64,000 bases of DNA, taken from contig CANMQO010000001.1 of assembly GCA_947500055.1 (NCBI GenBank), forward strand, positions 620,001 to 684,000, read 5' to 3'. Below the pieces are notes generated by a model. That model ran no database searches, was not told the origin of the DNA, and saw only the letters and a list, made by a program, of their open reading frames with translations. The position numbers and the translations under genes were made by a program. Numbering within the stretch: the first letter of the stretch is position 1; each line of letters begins with the position of its first letter. This stretch comes from an uncultured Paracoccaceae bacterium (lineage in GTDB: Bacteria; Pseudomonadota; Alphaproteobacteria; Rhodobacterales; Rhodobacteraceae). Shown piece by piece: positions 44,623 through 53,629 of this stretch.

Positions 44623-45918
44623 ATGCTGCTGCGCGCCATCGTGATTGTTTGCGCAAGTGCCGCACCGGCCGATGCGCAGGAGTTTTTCACGCTCAAAGGC
44701 CATGGCGGGCCGGTGATGGATATTGCGGTTTCCCGCGACGGCCAAATCGCCACAGCAAGTTTCGATAATGCTGTGGGGTTATGGGCCGATGGGGTGCCAA
44801 CATGGTTTGATGGGCATGCGGCAGCCGTTAATGTCGTTACTTTTTGGGACGCGGCCACACTGATTTCCGGGGGTGACGACTATAAGGTTCGGCTGTGGTC
44901 CGAACAAGCGGGCAATGTCGTTCTGGGCGAACATGAGGCAAAGGTCATGGGGCTGGATGTTTCACGTGAGGTTGGATTGGCTGCCTCGGCCAGTTGGGAC
45001 GGCACAGTTGGGTTGTGGCCTATTCCGACGGGTGATGCGCCGATGTTCCTGCGGGGGCACAAGCTGGGCGTCAATGATGTGGCCTTTTCTGATGACGGGC
45101 TGACGATCTATTCAGCATCGACTGACGGTACGATCCGCGTTTGGGACACGCAAACCGGCGAACAAACCCAGCTGTTGGCCGACCATGGTTTTGGTGTGAA
45201 TGAGCTCCTGTTGAATGAGGCTGACGGGTGGTTGGCCTATGGTGCGGTTGATGGTGGTACGCGGATCATTGATCTGGCCTCCGGTACAGAGATTGAGGAT
45301 TTCACGCTCGACCGCCGACCGATTCTTGCGCTTGCCTATGACCCGATTGCGCAACAATTGGCGGTTGGCGATGGTGACGGTTATATCATGGTGATCGACA
45401 CTGCTGAAATGCGGATAAGCCGGGATTTTCGCGCGACGCAGAACGGGCCGGTTTGGGCGCTGGCCTTTTCACCCGATGGCGCAAATATCCATGCCAGTGG
45501 CATTGAGGACATTGTCTATTCCTGGCCTGTGGCCACGATAGGCGAATATGATCCGATGGCGGGCACCGAGCAGAGCTTTTTGCGGGATCCTGAAACCATG
45601 GACAACGGTGAGCGGCAATTCAAACGTAAATGTTCGATCTGTCACACATTGACCGAAGGTAGCGCACGCCGGGCGGGGCCCAGTCTGCATAACCTGTTTG
45701 GTCGACCCGCGGGCGCGCTCGGCGATTATTCTTATTCAGAAACGCTTAATCGGTCGGATATCGTCTGGTCTGATGACACAATTGATGCATTGTTTGCACT
45801 GGGCCCGGATCACTATATTCCGGGGACAAAAATGCCGATGCAACGAATCGTAAAGCAAGAAGATCGCACTGATCTGATCAACTATCTGCGCCGTGTTGGC
45901 ACACCGAGGGAGAATTGA
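44623..45918 (+). CDS. WD40 beta-propeller-cytochrome c fusion protein
   Basis: The 431-residue protein has a signal peptide (to about residue 18) and seven WD40 blades. The blades are visible as GH...LW or WD repeats such as LRGHKLGVNDVAFSDDG and IRVWDTQTGE. A C-terminal class I cytochrome c follows, with CSICH at 337-341 and a Met ligand in GTKMPMQ. It is periplasmic. The ATG directly abuts the gamma subunit stop, so it is made together with FDH. It probably docks an electron partner or the enzyme itself. This fusion is uncommon in FDH loci as far as I know. Confidence 0.85.
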   Translation: MLLRAIVIVCASAAPADAQEFFTLKGHGGPVMDIAVSRDGQIATASFDNAVGLWADGVPTWFDGHAAAVNVVTFWDAATLISGGDDYKVRLWSEQAGNVVLGEHEAKVMGLDVSREVGLAASASWDGTVGLWPIPTGDAPMFLRGHKLGVNDVAFSDDGLTIYSASTDGTIRVWDTQTGEQTQLLADHGFGVNELLLNEADGWLAYGAVDGGTRIIDLASGTEIEDFTLDRRPILALAYDPIAQQLAVGDGDGYIMVIDTAEMRISRDFRATQNGPVWALAFSPDGANIHASGIEDIVYSWPVATIGEYDPMAGTEQSFLRDPETMDNGERQFKRKCSICHTLTEGSARRAGPSLHNLFGRPAGALGDYSYSETLNRSDIVWSDDTIDALFALGPDHYIPGTKMPMQRIVKQEDRTDLINYLRRVGTPREN

Positions 45919-45919
45919 A

Positions 45920-46048
45920 ATGAAATCCATGTTGGCCGCATTTGTGGTAATTGCACTGATCGCCGTGGGTGCCAATCTGATCTTGGGCAATGCCGGATTT
46001 TCCAGCCAGGAACGCAGCACAAGCGCCGCGGTCAGGCTCGATAACTAA
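45920..46048 (+). CDS. 42-residue single-span membrane protein
   Basis: The frame encodes MKSMLAAFVVIALIAVG and then ANLILGNAGFSSQERS, ending RLDN. It has one membrane helix and a short polar tail. GAGGGAGAA lies five bases before the ATG. The gene begins one base after the WD40-cytochrome stop and ends 30 bases before the permease gene, so it fits exactly into the operon. It may be a small FDH or transporter subunit; function is unknown. Confidence 0.65.
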   Translation: MKSMLAAFVVIALIAVGANLILGNAGFSSQERSTSAAVRLDN

Positions 46049-46078
46049 CGGTGTCATAGGGCTGAGGCTGGCTTTCAA

Positions 46079-46783
46079 ATGAACGATATCTGGTCCGGCC
46101 TGCAAGCCGCATTTTGGCTTCTCATTACGCTTGACCGCGACTTGATTGAGATCACGTTGCGGTCACTTCAGGTCAGCCTGTCTGCGCTTGTGATTGCGTC
46201 GGCCATCGCGCTGCCGCTGGGAACATGGCTGGCAATCCGGCGCTTCAGGTTTCGCCGCGCTGCAATTGCTGCCCTGAACGCGCTGATGGGTTTGCCACCG
46301 GTTGTGGTGGGGCTGATCGTTTATCTGCTGCTATCGCGTTCTGGTCCATTTGGTGTTTTGGGGCTGCTTTTTACGCCGACGGCCATGATTATTGCGCAGG
46401 TGATCATCATCACACCATTAATCGCGTCAATCACCCATCAGGCGATGCGTGAACTTTGGGCAGAATATCATGACTTGCTGATTTCGCTGAACACCAGCAA
46501 CTGGCAGCGGATCAAGACGTTGATCTTTGATGGCAGGCGGGCGCTTCTGACCGCGTCACTGGCGGGGTTCGGCCGTGCGATTGGCGAAGTGGGCGCGATC
46601 ATGATCGTCGGTGGAAATATCGACAATGCGACCCGTGTGCTGACAACCGCAATCGCCCTTGAAACCGGAAAAGGGGACTTTGCCCTGGCGCTTGGCCTTG
46701 GCTTTGTTCTGATCGCCCTGGCTTTGGTTGTGAATTTCGCCATTCACGTTCTTTCCCGAACGGAGCGTGACGGCAGATGGTAG
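46079..46783 (+). CDS. tupB: Tungstate ABC transporter permease (TupB-type)
   Basis: The 234-residue membrane protein has about five to six helices. The EAA-like loop contains SLAGFGRAIGEVGAIMIVG, the typical version in tungstate and molybdate permeases. The N-terminal helix LRSLQVSLSALVIASAIAL and LMGLPPVVVGLIVY are also family-like. It forms the channel of the importer with the ATPase and binding protein that follow. The stop overlaps the start of the ATPase gene. Confidence 0.87.
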   Translation: MNDIWSGLQAAFWLLITLDRDLIEITLRSLQVSLSALVIASAIALPLGTWLAIRRFRFRRAAIAALNALMGLPPVVVGLIVYLLLSRSGPFGVLGLLFTPTAMIIAQVIIITPLIASITHQAMRELWAEYHDLLISLNTSNWQRIKTLIFDGRRALLTASLAGFGRAIGEVGAIMIVGGNIDNATRVLTTAIALETGKGDFALALGLGFVLIALALVVNFAIHVLSRTERDGRW

Positions 46784-47490
46784 ATGTGATGAGAGCAACC
46801 TTGCACGACGCGGTGGTGACGCGCCGTGGCAAGGCGATCCTTGGGCCGGTAAGTTATCAGCTGCCTTCGGAGGGCTGCACGATTGTCATCGGGCCGAACG
46901 GGGCGGGAAAGACGACGTTGCTTAAAACCCTGCATGGGGTTGAACGGCTTTCGCAAGGCCGCGTTGATTGGGGAATACCTGATGAGATCGCGCGTCAGCA
47001 GCAAGCCTATGTTTTTCAGAGTCCCATCATGCTGCGCCGCTCGGTTCGGCAGAATTTGATTTTCCCGCTTTCACTATCGGGGGTGTCCAAAGCTGAAGCG
47101 GCAGAGCGGGTCACCTATTGGGCCGGCAAGATTGGCCTTGCCAAGATGCTGGACCGGCCCGCACCCCGCTTGTCCGGGGGCGAAAAGCAAAAGCTGGCTT
47201 TGGCGCGCGCCTTGATCCGCGACCCAGCGGTTTTGTTCCTTGACGAGCCTTGCGCGAATTTGGACGGGCGATCAACGCGCGAGATTGAAAGTCTACTGCT
47301 GGATGTTCAGAAGTCTGGCACCCGCGTCATAATGACCACCCATGACCTTGGGCAGGCCAAACGGCTTGCAACCGATATGCTGTTCCTCCTGAATGGCCGT
47401 ATCAATGATCACGGCCCGGCGGATGCCTTTTTTGCCGCGCCAGCCAGCCCGGAAGCACGGGCCTTTCTGAATGGAGATATCGTCGAATGA
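46777..47490 (+). CDS. tupC: Tungstate ABC transporter ATP-binding protein (TupC-type)
   Basis: The 237-residue ATPase has Walker A in IGPNGAGKTTLLKTL, the Q-loop in YVFQSPIMLRRSV, signature LSGGEKQKLALARAL and Walker B in AVLFLDEPCANLD, with the H-loop in MTTHDLGQ. It overlaps the permease gene by seven bases and its stop overlaps the binding-protein gene. Together these encode a complete oxyanion importer that would supply metal to the formate dehydrogenase. Confidence 0.9.
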   Translation: MVDVMRATLHDAVVTRRGKAILGPVSYQLPSEGCTIVIGPNGAGKTTLLKTLHGVERLSQGRVDWGIPDEIARQQQAYVFQSPIMLRRSVRQNLIFPLSLSGVSKAEAAERVTYWAGKIGLAKMLDRPAPRLSGGEKQKLALARALIRDPAVLFLDEPCANLDGRSTREIESLLLDVQKSGTRVIMTTHDLGQAKRLATDMLFLLNGRINDHGPADAFFAAPASPEARAFLNGDIVE

Positions 47491-48290
47491 TCCGCGTTTT
47501 TGCTTTTCTTGCGTTGATTTGGGGAAGTACGGCAACGGCGGAGGTCATGAAAATGGCCGTAACAACCAGCTTTCACAATTCAGGTTTGTCCGACGTCTTG
47601 CTGCCTGCAATCGCCCGCGACACCGGACTTGAAGTGCAGCTGCTGATTGTCGGAACGGGGCAGGCGCTGCGACTGGGTGAGGCTGGCGATGTTGACGCGA
47701 TTCTTGTGCATTCGAAAGCGGCAGAAGAGGCATTCGTTGCCGGAGGTTATGGCACCCACCGGCGTGAAATCATGTATAATGATTTCGTCTTTATTGGCCC
47801 CTCGACCGATGATGCAGCGATAGCCGGGCAGGGGTCCTCGACTGAGGTGTTGACCGCCATTGCGCGTGCCGAGGCCGCATTTGTCAGCCGTGGCGATGAC
47901 AGTGGCACGCATAAGAAAGAGCGCGCATTATGGTCTGATGCCGGGTTTGACACAGATACATTGGGTGATTGGTACAAGGCCGTGGGTGCCGGTATGGGCG
48001 CGAGCCTGAACACTGCTTCAAGCCTGAACGCTTATATTCTGGCGGATCGGGCGAGCTGGTTGAATTTCGGCAACAAGGGTGATCTGACCCTGCTATTCGC
48101 CGGTGACCCGGTCCTGTTCAATCAATATGCCTATCTGCCCGTTAATCCGGAGCGTCACCCGCATGTGGACAGCGATGGTGCTACAACGCTCGAGGATTGG
48201 TTGACCAGCGATGCCGCCAAAGAGTTGATCAATGGCTATGCAATTAATGGTGAGAAATTGTTTACATTCAACGCAGTACAGTCAGATTGA
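47487..48290 (+). CDS. tupA: Tungstate-binding periplasmic protein (TupA-type)
   Basis: The 267-residue protein has a signal peptide (residues 1-18). It shows the TupA signatures TTSFHNSGLSDVLLP, GTGQALRLGEAGDVDAILVH, YNDFVFIGP and SRGDDSGTHKKE. These bind tungstate in periplasmic TupA, as opposed to molybdate-binding ModA. It is the last gene of the FDH-Tup block. A cytochrome c gene at 34756 contains ends very like this protein. The stop lies three bases from the convergent kinase gene. Confidence 0.9.
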   Translation: MIRVFAFLALIWGSTATAEVMKMAVTTSFHNSGLSDVLLPAIARDTGLEVQLLIVGTGQALRLGEAGDVDAILVHSKAAEEAFVAGGYGTHRREIMYNDFVFIGPSTDDAAIAGQGSSTEVLTAIARAEAAFVSRGDDSGTHKKERALWSDAGFDTDTLGDWYKAVGAGMGASLNTASSLNAYILADRASWLNFGNKGDLTLLFAGDPVLFNQYAYLPVNPERHPHVDSDGATTLEDWLTSDAAKELINGYAINGEKLFTFNAVQSD

Positions 48291-48293
48291 CGG

Positions 48294-49610
48294 CTATCGG
48301 GCCAGCACCAGTTCTGCCTTTAGCCCGCCCAGTTTTTCACTTTCGCCCAGCCGCAGAATGCCGCCATGGGTGCGTGCGATGTCGGACACAATCGACAGGC
48401 CCAGCCCAACGCCGCTGCCTTTGTCCTGATTTCTTGCGGGATCCAGTCTGACAAAGGGGTTGATCGCATCGTCGCGCTGATCGGGCGGAATGCCGGGGCC
48501 GTCATCTTCAACATAAAACCGGACGGCGCGTTCGGTGACACTGACCCCAACTTCGGCCGTTGCACCATAGCGTAATGCATTGCTGAGCAGGTTTTCCATC
48601 GCACGGCGGATCGCCAATGGCCTGAGATCGACATGATCTTCTGGTCCCTCGATTGTGCCCTCGCGGGCCGCTTGGCCCAGTCGCGCTGCGTCCCGCAGCA
48701 CCTCGCGCACAAGATCCTGAGGTATCGTGGGTTCCAGATTGTCGCCCGCATCGCTGCGCGCAAAGTCCAGAAATGCGCTCACTAGTCTTTGCATGTCGTC
48801 GACATCGTGGACAAGCGGTTCCACGTCCTGACCGTCCAGCATTGAAAGCCCGAGCCGTAACCGCGTCAGTGGCGTGCGCAGGTCGTGGCTGACACCGGAA
48901 AGCATCAAGGTACGGCTTTGGCTTTGCCGCTCCAAACGGTTGCGCATGTCGAGAAAGGCCATGCCTGCCGCCCGCACCTCAACCGCGCCGGTTGGATTGA
49001 ACGGCACGATGCGCCCTTTGCCATACTCCGTCGCGGCTGTTGCCATGCGTTTGATCGGGCGCAGTTGGTTGCGCAGAAAGATGTAGGCAATCGCCGTCAT
49101 CAACGCCCCCATCACCACCATGATGACCAGTAACTGATGCGGGTTCGATGCCGATACGCGCCGCCGCGCGAATTCCATTTCAAGTATGCCGTGCCGTGTT
49201 TCGACCCACATCAGCACCCTGCGTCGTTCAGCCAATGACACGGCTTTGACTTCGGAGATACCGTTGCGGATTGATGTGATCACCATCTGCCCCGTCAGGT
49301 CCATCCGTGGTTTCACGTCACCTGAACCAACGATTGCGGGCAAACTTGTGCGAATTTGTAGCGGTGTCGCAAGCCTTGTGAGCGCGGCTTGTGCCGCTGT
49401 CAGATTGCCGGCGTTGTTGACCGTTTCGATCAAAAACCGCAACTCGATGTTAACGGCGCTTGTCATCAGGCGTGTCACACCATCAAAATGCCGTTGAATA
49501 AAGACGACGGACACAAGAAGTTGCAAAAGCAAAACCGGCAAGACGAGGATCAACGCGGCGCGGCCATAAAGGCCTCGGGGCATATAGTTTTTGAGCCAGC
49601 GAAACAGCAT
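48294..49610 (-). CDS. Sensor histidine kinase without adjacent response regulator
   Basis: The 438-residue protein has two membrane helices (about 15-37 and 160-180) around a periplasmic sensor region of about 120 residues. A HAMP domain, H-box SGVSHDLRTPLTRLRLGLSM, N-box RAMENLLSNALRYG and GSGVGLGLSIV follow. It is EnvZ-like in layout. No response regulator gene is in the window: tupA lies on one side and the MBL gene on the other, so its partner must be encoded elsewhere. Confidence 0.9.
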   Translation of the reverse strand: MLFRWLKNYMPRGLYGRAALILVLPVLLLQLLVSVVFIQRHFDGVTRLMTSAVNIELRFLIETVNNAGNLTAAQAALTRLATPLQIRTSLPAIVGSGDVKPRMDLTGQMVITSIRNGISEVKAVSLAERRRVLMWVETRHGILEMEFARRRVSASNPHQLLVIMVVMGALMTAIAYIFLRNQLRPIKRMATAATEYGKGRIVPFNPTGAVEVRAAGMAFLDMRNRLERQSQSRTLMLSGVSHDLRTPLTRLRLGLSMLDGQDVEPLVHDVDDMQRLVSAFLDFARSDAGDNLEPTIPQDLVREVLRDAARLGQAAREGTIEGPEDHVDLRPLAIRRAMENLLSNALRYGATAEVGVSVTERAVRFYVEDDGPGIPPDQRDDAINPFVRLDPARNQDKGSGVGLGLSIVSDIARTHGGILRLGESEKLGGLKAELVLAR

Positions 49611-49654
49611 GTCGGAAACCTATCGGCTCTTCCAGGGAACGGAAAGGCGTTATC

Positions 49655-50572
49655 ATGACTGGCAACACAGGGTTTGCCCCGGTTCCGGGAGTGCCGGTTT
49701 CCTTGGCTCACGGGTTGCGGTTGGTTCTTGCACCGAATCCGTCGCCAATGACCCATTGGGGGACAAATACCTATATCCTTGGCACGCAAGAACTGGCTGT
49801 CATTGATCCCGGGCCTGATAATCCTCAACATCTGGAAGCCTTGCTGCAAACCATTGGTACGGCGAAGCTGCGCTATATTCTTTTGACCCATAGCCATCTT
49901 GACCATTCTCCGCTGGCGCGTCCCTTGGCCAGTGAAACCGGCGCACCCATATTCGCCTACGGGCCAAGTGCAGCCGGCCGCAGCAAGATCATGCAGCAAC
50001 TTGCGGCCGATGGGTTTGCAGGGGGCGGTGAGGGGATTGATAAATCGTTTCAACCAGATGTCATGCTGGCCGATGGCGAAAGGCTAGGCGCCGGTGACTG
50101 GGAATTGGAGGCGCTTCATACGCCCGGGCATATCGGCAATCATCTATGCTTTCGCTGGGGCGATGCGGTATTTACCGGGGACCACGTCATGGGCTGGGCG
50201 AGTTCGCTGGTCTCCCCGCCGGATGGCGATCTGACAGATTTCATGCTGTCCTGCGAAAAGCTCAGAAAAATTCAGGCGATGACATACTATCCGGGGCATG
50301 GCGCACCGGTAACTGATCCCGCACAACGGCTGGAGTGGCTGATGACGCACCGCAAGGGGCGGGAGGCGCAGATACGCGATGCATTGATTGATCAAGCACA
50401 CACCGCAGAGACGCTAACCATTGCGATCTATACAGATATCCCGACATCCATGCACCCGGCGGCCAAGCGCAACGTTTTTGCGCATCTGGTTGATTTGCAT
50501 CAAAGGGGCATCGTCGCCGCGTCGCCGCATCTGGCCTTTGATGCCGTATTTCGCTTGGTTGGTCGGTTGTGA
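49655..50572 (+). CDS. MBL-fold metallo-hydrolase
   Basis: The 305-residue protein has the metal-binding THSHLDHSP motif with His near residue 90. GDAVFTGDHVMGW and YYPGHGAPV supply further ligands. This layout and length match LACTB2-like hydrolases, which cut RNA or small esters. A C-terminal winged-helix-like tail (HPAAKRNVFAHLVDLHQRG) is also typical of that group. The gene is divergent from the kinase. The substrate is unknown. Confidence 0.87.
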   Translation: MTGNTGFAPVPGVPVSLAHGLRLVLAPNPSPMTHWGTNTYILGTQELAVIDPGPDNPQHLEALLQTIGTAKLRYILLTHSHLDHSPLARPLASETGAPIFAYGPSAAGRSKIMQQLAADGFAGGGEGIDKSFQPDVMLADGERLGAGDWELEALHTPGHIGNHLCFRWGDAVFTGDHVMGWASSLVSPPDGDLTDFMLSCEKLRKIQAMTYYPGHGAPVTDPAQRLEWLMTHRKGREAQIRDALIDQAHTAETLTIAIYTDIPTSMHPAAKRNVFAHLVDLHQRGIVAASPHLAFDAVFRLVGRL

Positions 50573-50913
50573 ATTTGGATGCGGTGCTCTTCAAGTGGTT
50601 CGAGAAAACCCCGAGGCATCAATTGGCCCCGCAACATTGAACCGCTGTGTTGTGTTGTCGCCAAAACCAGGTTCAGCTTTCGTGCGAAACGCAGTAACTC
50701 CCGTCTTGGCGATTATTGCAGACCAGTTGCGATGCGTGCCCAGCATTCCGTTGTTGCATTCCAAGAACTGCTTTCATGGTCCCGGCCAATGTCGTTTCCG
50801 GGCCCCATGACGGCGCATATGGGTTGCATCGACCGACGATCTGACCACCCTCAAAAAAACTATTCAAAGCCTCTGGACGCGGCCAAATCCCATTGCTATA
50901 TCGCCGGTGTTGG
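50573..50913. other. Intergenic stretch before tRNA-Asn, nothing recognised
   Basis: About 340 bases without a credible gene. Small frames on both strands have no ribosome site or family pattern. The tRNA promoter must lie at the right end. Confidence 0.4.
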
Positions 50914-50988
50914 TCCGACGTAGCTCAGCGGTAGAGCAGTTGACTGTTAATCAATTGGTCGTAGGTTCGATCCCTACCGTCGGAGCCA
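50914..50988 (+). tRNA. tRNA-Asn (anticodon GTT)
   Basis: The acceptor stem TCCGACG (50914-50920) pairs with CGTCGGA (50978-50984), followed by discriminator G and an encoded CCA. The D arm TAGCTCAGCGGTAGAGCA, the anticodon loop with GTT at 50946-50948 and the T arm GGTTCGATCCC are all present. The 75-base length is normal. No integrase is adjacent. Confidence 0.96.
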
Positions 50989-51094
50989 AACTTAACCCTG
51001 CCAGTGCTGTTGATAGCCGTTCTACACAGATGAACGCGCCGTTTTTTGTTGCTCAGACGGCGAAACAACACCAGCCTTGGTGCCGCAATGGTGG

Positions 51095-53461
51095 TCAAAA
51101 ATCCTGCCAAACGTCTTCGGCGTCGGTGCCCGTTTGTTGTAAATACACATCTGGCTTTGCAGGGCCGTTTGGATCATTTGCCACCCCATTCAAGAGATTG
51201 TGTACCGGGCTGGGGGGAAAGCGTGACGTTGTCTGCGCCAGTGCTGTTGTCGCGAGCGGCGCCCCTGACAGTCGGAATTGTCCCACCATATCCGTGAGGT
51301 TTTGCGCGTCCTGATTGAGCGCCTGACTGCCCGCCGTTGCTTCATCGACCATGGCGGCGTTCTGCTGTGTAACCTGATCAAGCTGGGTTACACCGGAGTT
51401 GATTTCGACCAAGCCCGTGGATTGCTCTTGCGCCCCGGTGGAGATCTCGGTCACGAGGCTTGAGATTTGCGCGATCCGTTCAACAATCTTGGTCAGGGCA
51501 TCACCGGCCTGGCCGACAAGCTCGACCCCTTGTTGCACCTGCACGGAGCTACCCCCGATCAAGCCTTTGATTTCTTTCGCCGCATCGGAGGACCTTTGCG
51601 CCAGTGCGCGCACTTCTGATGCGACGACAGCAAAGCCCCGACCAGCATCGCCGGCACGTGCAGCCTCAACACCGGCATTTAATGCGAGCAGATTGGTCTG
51701 GAATGCGATGTCATCAATCACGCCAATGATCTGCGATATTTCACCGGATGATTTCTTGATTTCAGTCATGGCTGAGACTGCATTGCGAACTATTGTGCCG
51801 CTGCTGTCGGCCTCGGATTGTGCCGCGCTGACGATTTGTTCAACCGCCTTGGCGCCGGATGCTGCAGACTTAACACTTGCCGTGATTTCGTCCAACGCGG
51901 CGGCCGTCTGCTCCAACGTGGCAGCCTGATCTTCGGTCCGCTGGGACAAGTCCCGCGATGAATTGCCCATCTCGGCAATGCGGCCACGAATTTGGCCCGC
52001 ACTTTGCGCAACCGAAGTAATGGTGTCGTTCAGTTTGTCGAGAGTCAGGTTGTAGTTCTTACGCAGCTGGTCATAGTCACCGTCAAATTGCGTCTGAATG
52101 CGTTGGGTCAAATCCCCCGCAGCCAGTTTTTCCAAAGCACCGTTCAGTTGTTCGACGACGCGTTCTTGTTCCGCCTGAAGCGTGGCGCGCGCTTCCTCTG
52201 CCACTTCTGCGGATTTGAGTTTGTCTCGGAAAGCAACCAGAATATTCGCCAAAGCACCAATTTCGTCCCGTCGCCCAGTATCGGAAATGTTCTGATCAAA
52301 TTGTCGTTCGGATACGGCTTGCATATTTCGGCCAAGCCGCGCCAGCGGGCGCGCGACCGTGTTGGCGGTCAGCCAGCCAAGGAACATCGCAAGGCTTGCA
52401 CCCAACGCGACGATAACAATCATCTTGTTTCTGACCCACACAACTGGTGCCAGCACTTCGGTTCCGTCGAATTCGCCGATAAGTCCCCACCGTTCCCCAA
52501 AAATCGTCATGCCCCGTGTCTTGGCGATCACGAGGTTTCCCGCCTGGCCTTGCGTGTCGGCAAAAAAACCGGTGCCCTGTCCCAAGGCCGACGAAACCTG
52601 CGCCGTTTCCCGCAATGGATCAAGAATGTTGAAACGACCATCAAACCGCGATTGGCTTCGCGATCTCAAATCTGATCCAACGACATAAATTTCTCCGGTC
52701 TCGCCAAGCCCAATTGGGTTCGTCAGAATCTGGCTGATCTTATCCACCCGGATTTGCAGTGCAAAAACACCAAGAAGCGCGCCGTCCTCGTCATGAACCG
52801 GCATTGCCAGAAACGCCGCTGGCACATCCAAACTGGGTTCATATGGTGTAAAATCTTCAAAATGTGATGTCTGAGGGGGCGCTGCAACTGCCGCGCTGAA
52901 TGCCCGTCCCAAACCACTATTGGCATAGGGACCATTCACAAAATTTGTGGCAAAGTCATATTCCTTGTAAACGGAGTACACCAGATCGCCATTTGTGCTG
53001 AAGAGAAAGGCGTCGTGATAACCCCCGGCATGTACCAAGCTGCGAAAGAATGGGTGAAAAGTCGCATGCGTCGCGTGATATGGCTCATCACCCGGCGCAC
53101 GGTCATAATTTTCCCTTTCATCGGCTGGATTTGGATTTTCTGTAATATACGCCCGCTGACGGTCCCGCTGGGGATTATCCGACATCAGTCCAAAAGAGGC
53201 ATAAAAGGCGCGCAGTGCATCCCTGGTTGTTGGGTTTATGGCATACCCGCGTAGATTGCGATCAATCCCTTCGAACCATGTTTCCAGTGAACGTGCCCGC
53301 TCATCCGTCAGGATGCTTAGCGCCCTTTGAGATTCCTGCAGCATGTTCCGTCGGAAATCGTAGTACCCCAGAACACTTATGGTGGTTGCAATCGCCACAG
53401 AAATTGCCCCGATGATCATCGGAAGCTTCTTTGAGATGTTGATTGCGTTGAGAAATCCCAT
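51095..53461 (-). CDS. Methyl-accepting chemotaxis protein
   Basis: The 788-residue receptor has a first membrane helix (about 13-34), a long dCache-type periplasmic sensor to about residue 340, a second helix ([15 protein letters not shown]), a HAMP domain and a signalling domain. The hairpin tip reads [20 protein letters not shown], the core that contacts CheA and CheW. It should cluster at the pole and tune swimming to a small ligand, which cannot be deduced. A downstream Gln/Glu methylation pattern is present in the helices. Confidence 0.93.
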   Translation of the reverse strand: MGFLNAINISKKLPMIIGAISVAIATTISVLGYYDFRRNMLQESQRALSILTDERARSLETWFEGIDRNLRGYAINPTTRDALRAFYASFGLMSDNPQRDRQRAYITENPNPADERENYDRAPGDEPYHATHATFHPFFRSLVHAGGYHDAFLFSTNGDLVYSVYKEYDFATNFVNGPYANSGLGRAFSAAVAAPPQTSHFEDFTPYEPSLDVPAAFLAMPVHDEDGALLGVFALQIRVDKISQILTNPIGLGETGEIYVVGSDLRSRSQSRFDGRFNILDPLRETAQVSSALGQGTGFFADTQGQAGNLVIAKTRGMTIFGERWGLIGEFDGTEVLAPVVWVRNKMIVIVALGASLAMFLGWLTANTVARPLARLGRNMQAVSERQFDQNISDTGRRDEIGALANILVAFRDKLKSAEVAEEARATLQAEQERVVEQLNGALEKLAAGDLTQRIQTQFDGDYDQLRKNYNLTLDKLNDTITSVAQSAGQIRGRIAEMGNSSRDLSQRTEDQAATLEQTAAALDEITASVKSAASGAKAVEQIVSAAQSEADSSGTIVRNAVSAMTEIKKSSGEISQIIGVIDDIAFQTNLLALNAGVEAARAGDAGRGFAVVASEVRALAQRSSDAAKEIKGLIGGSSVQVQQGVELVGQAGDALTKIVERIAQISSLVTEISTGAQEQSTGLVEINSGVTQLDQVTQQNAAMVDEATAGSQALNQDAQNLTDMVGQFRLSGAPLATTALAQTTSRFPPSPVHNLLNGVANDPNGPAKPDVYLQQTGTDAEDVWQDF

Positions 53462-53629
53462 GCCTGCCTCGCTCGCGCATTGCCTCTCGGGCGTTATGCG
53501 TGCTGCGGCTTAATAACGACTTAAATCCATGATGAATTTGCAGGGATCATAGCCATTCTGAGGCTTGTCATTCTTGGTTGAGGAACGAGGCATGCATACT
53601 GCCTCGCTGCTTCAGCGATCACGATATCA

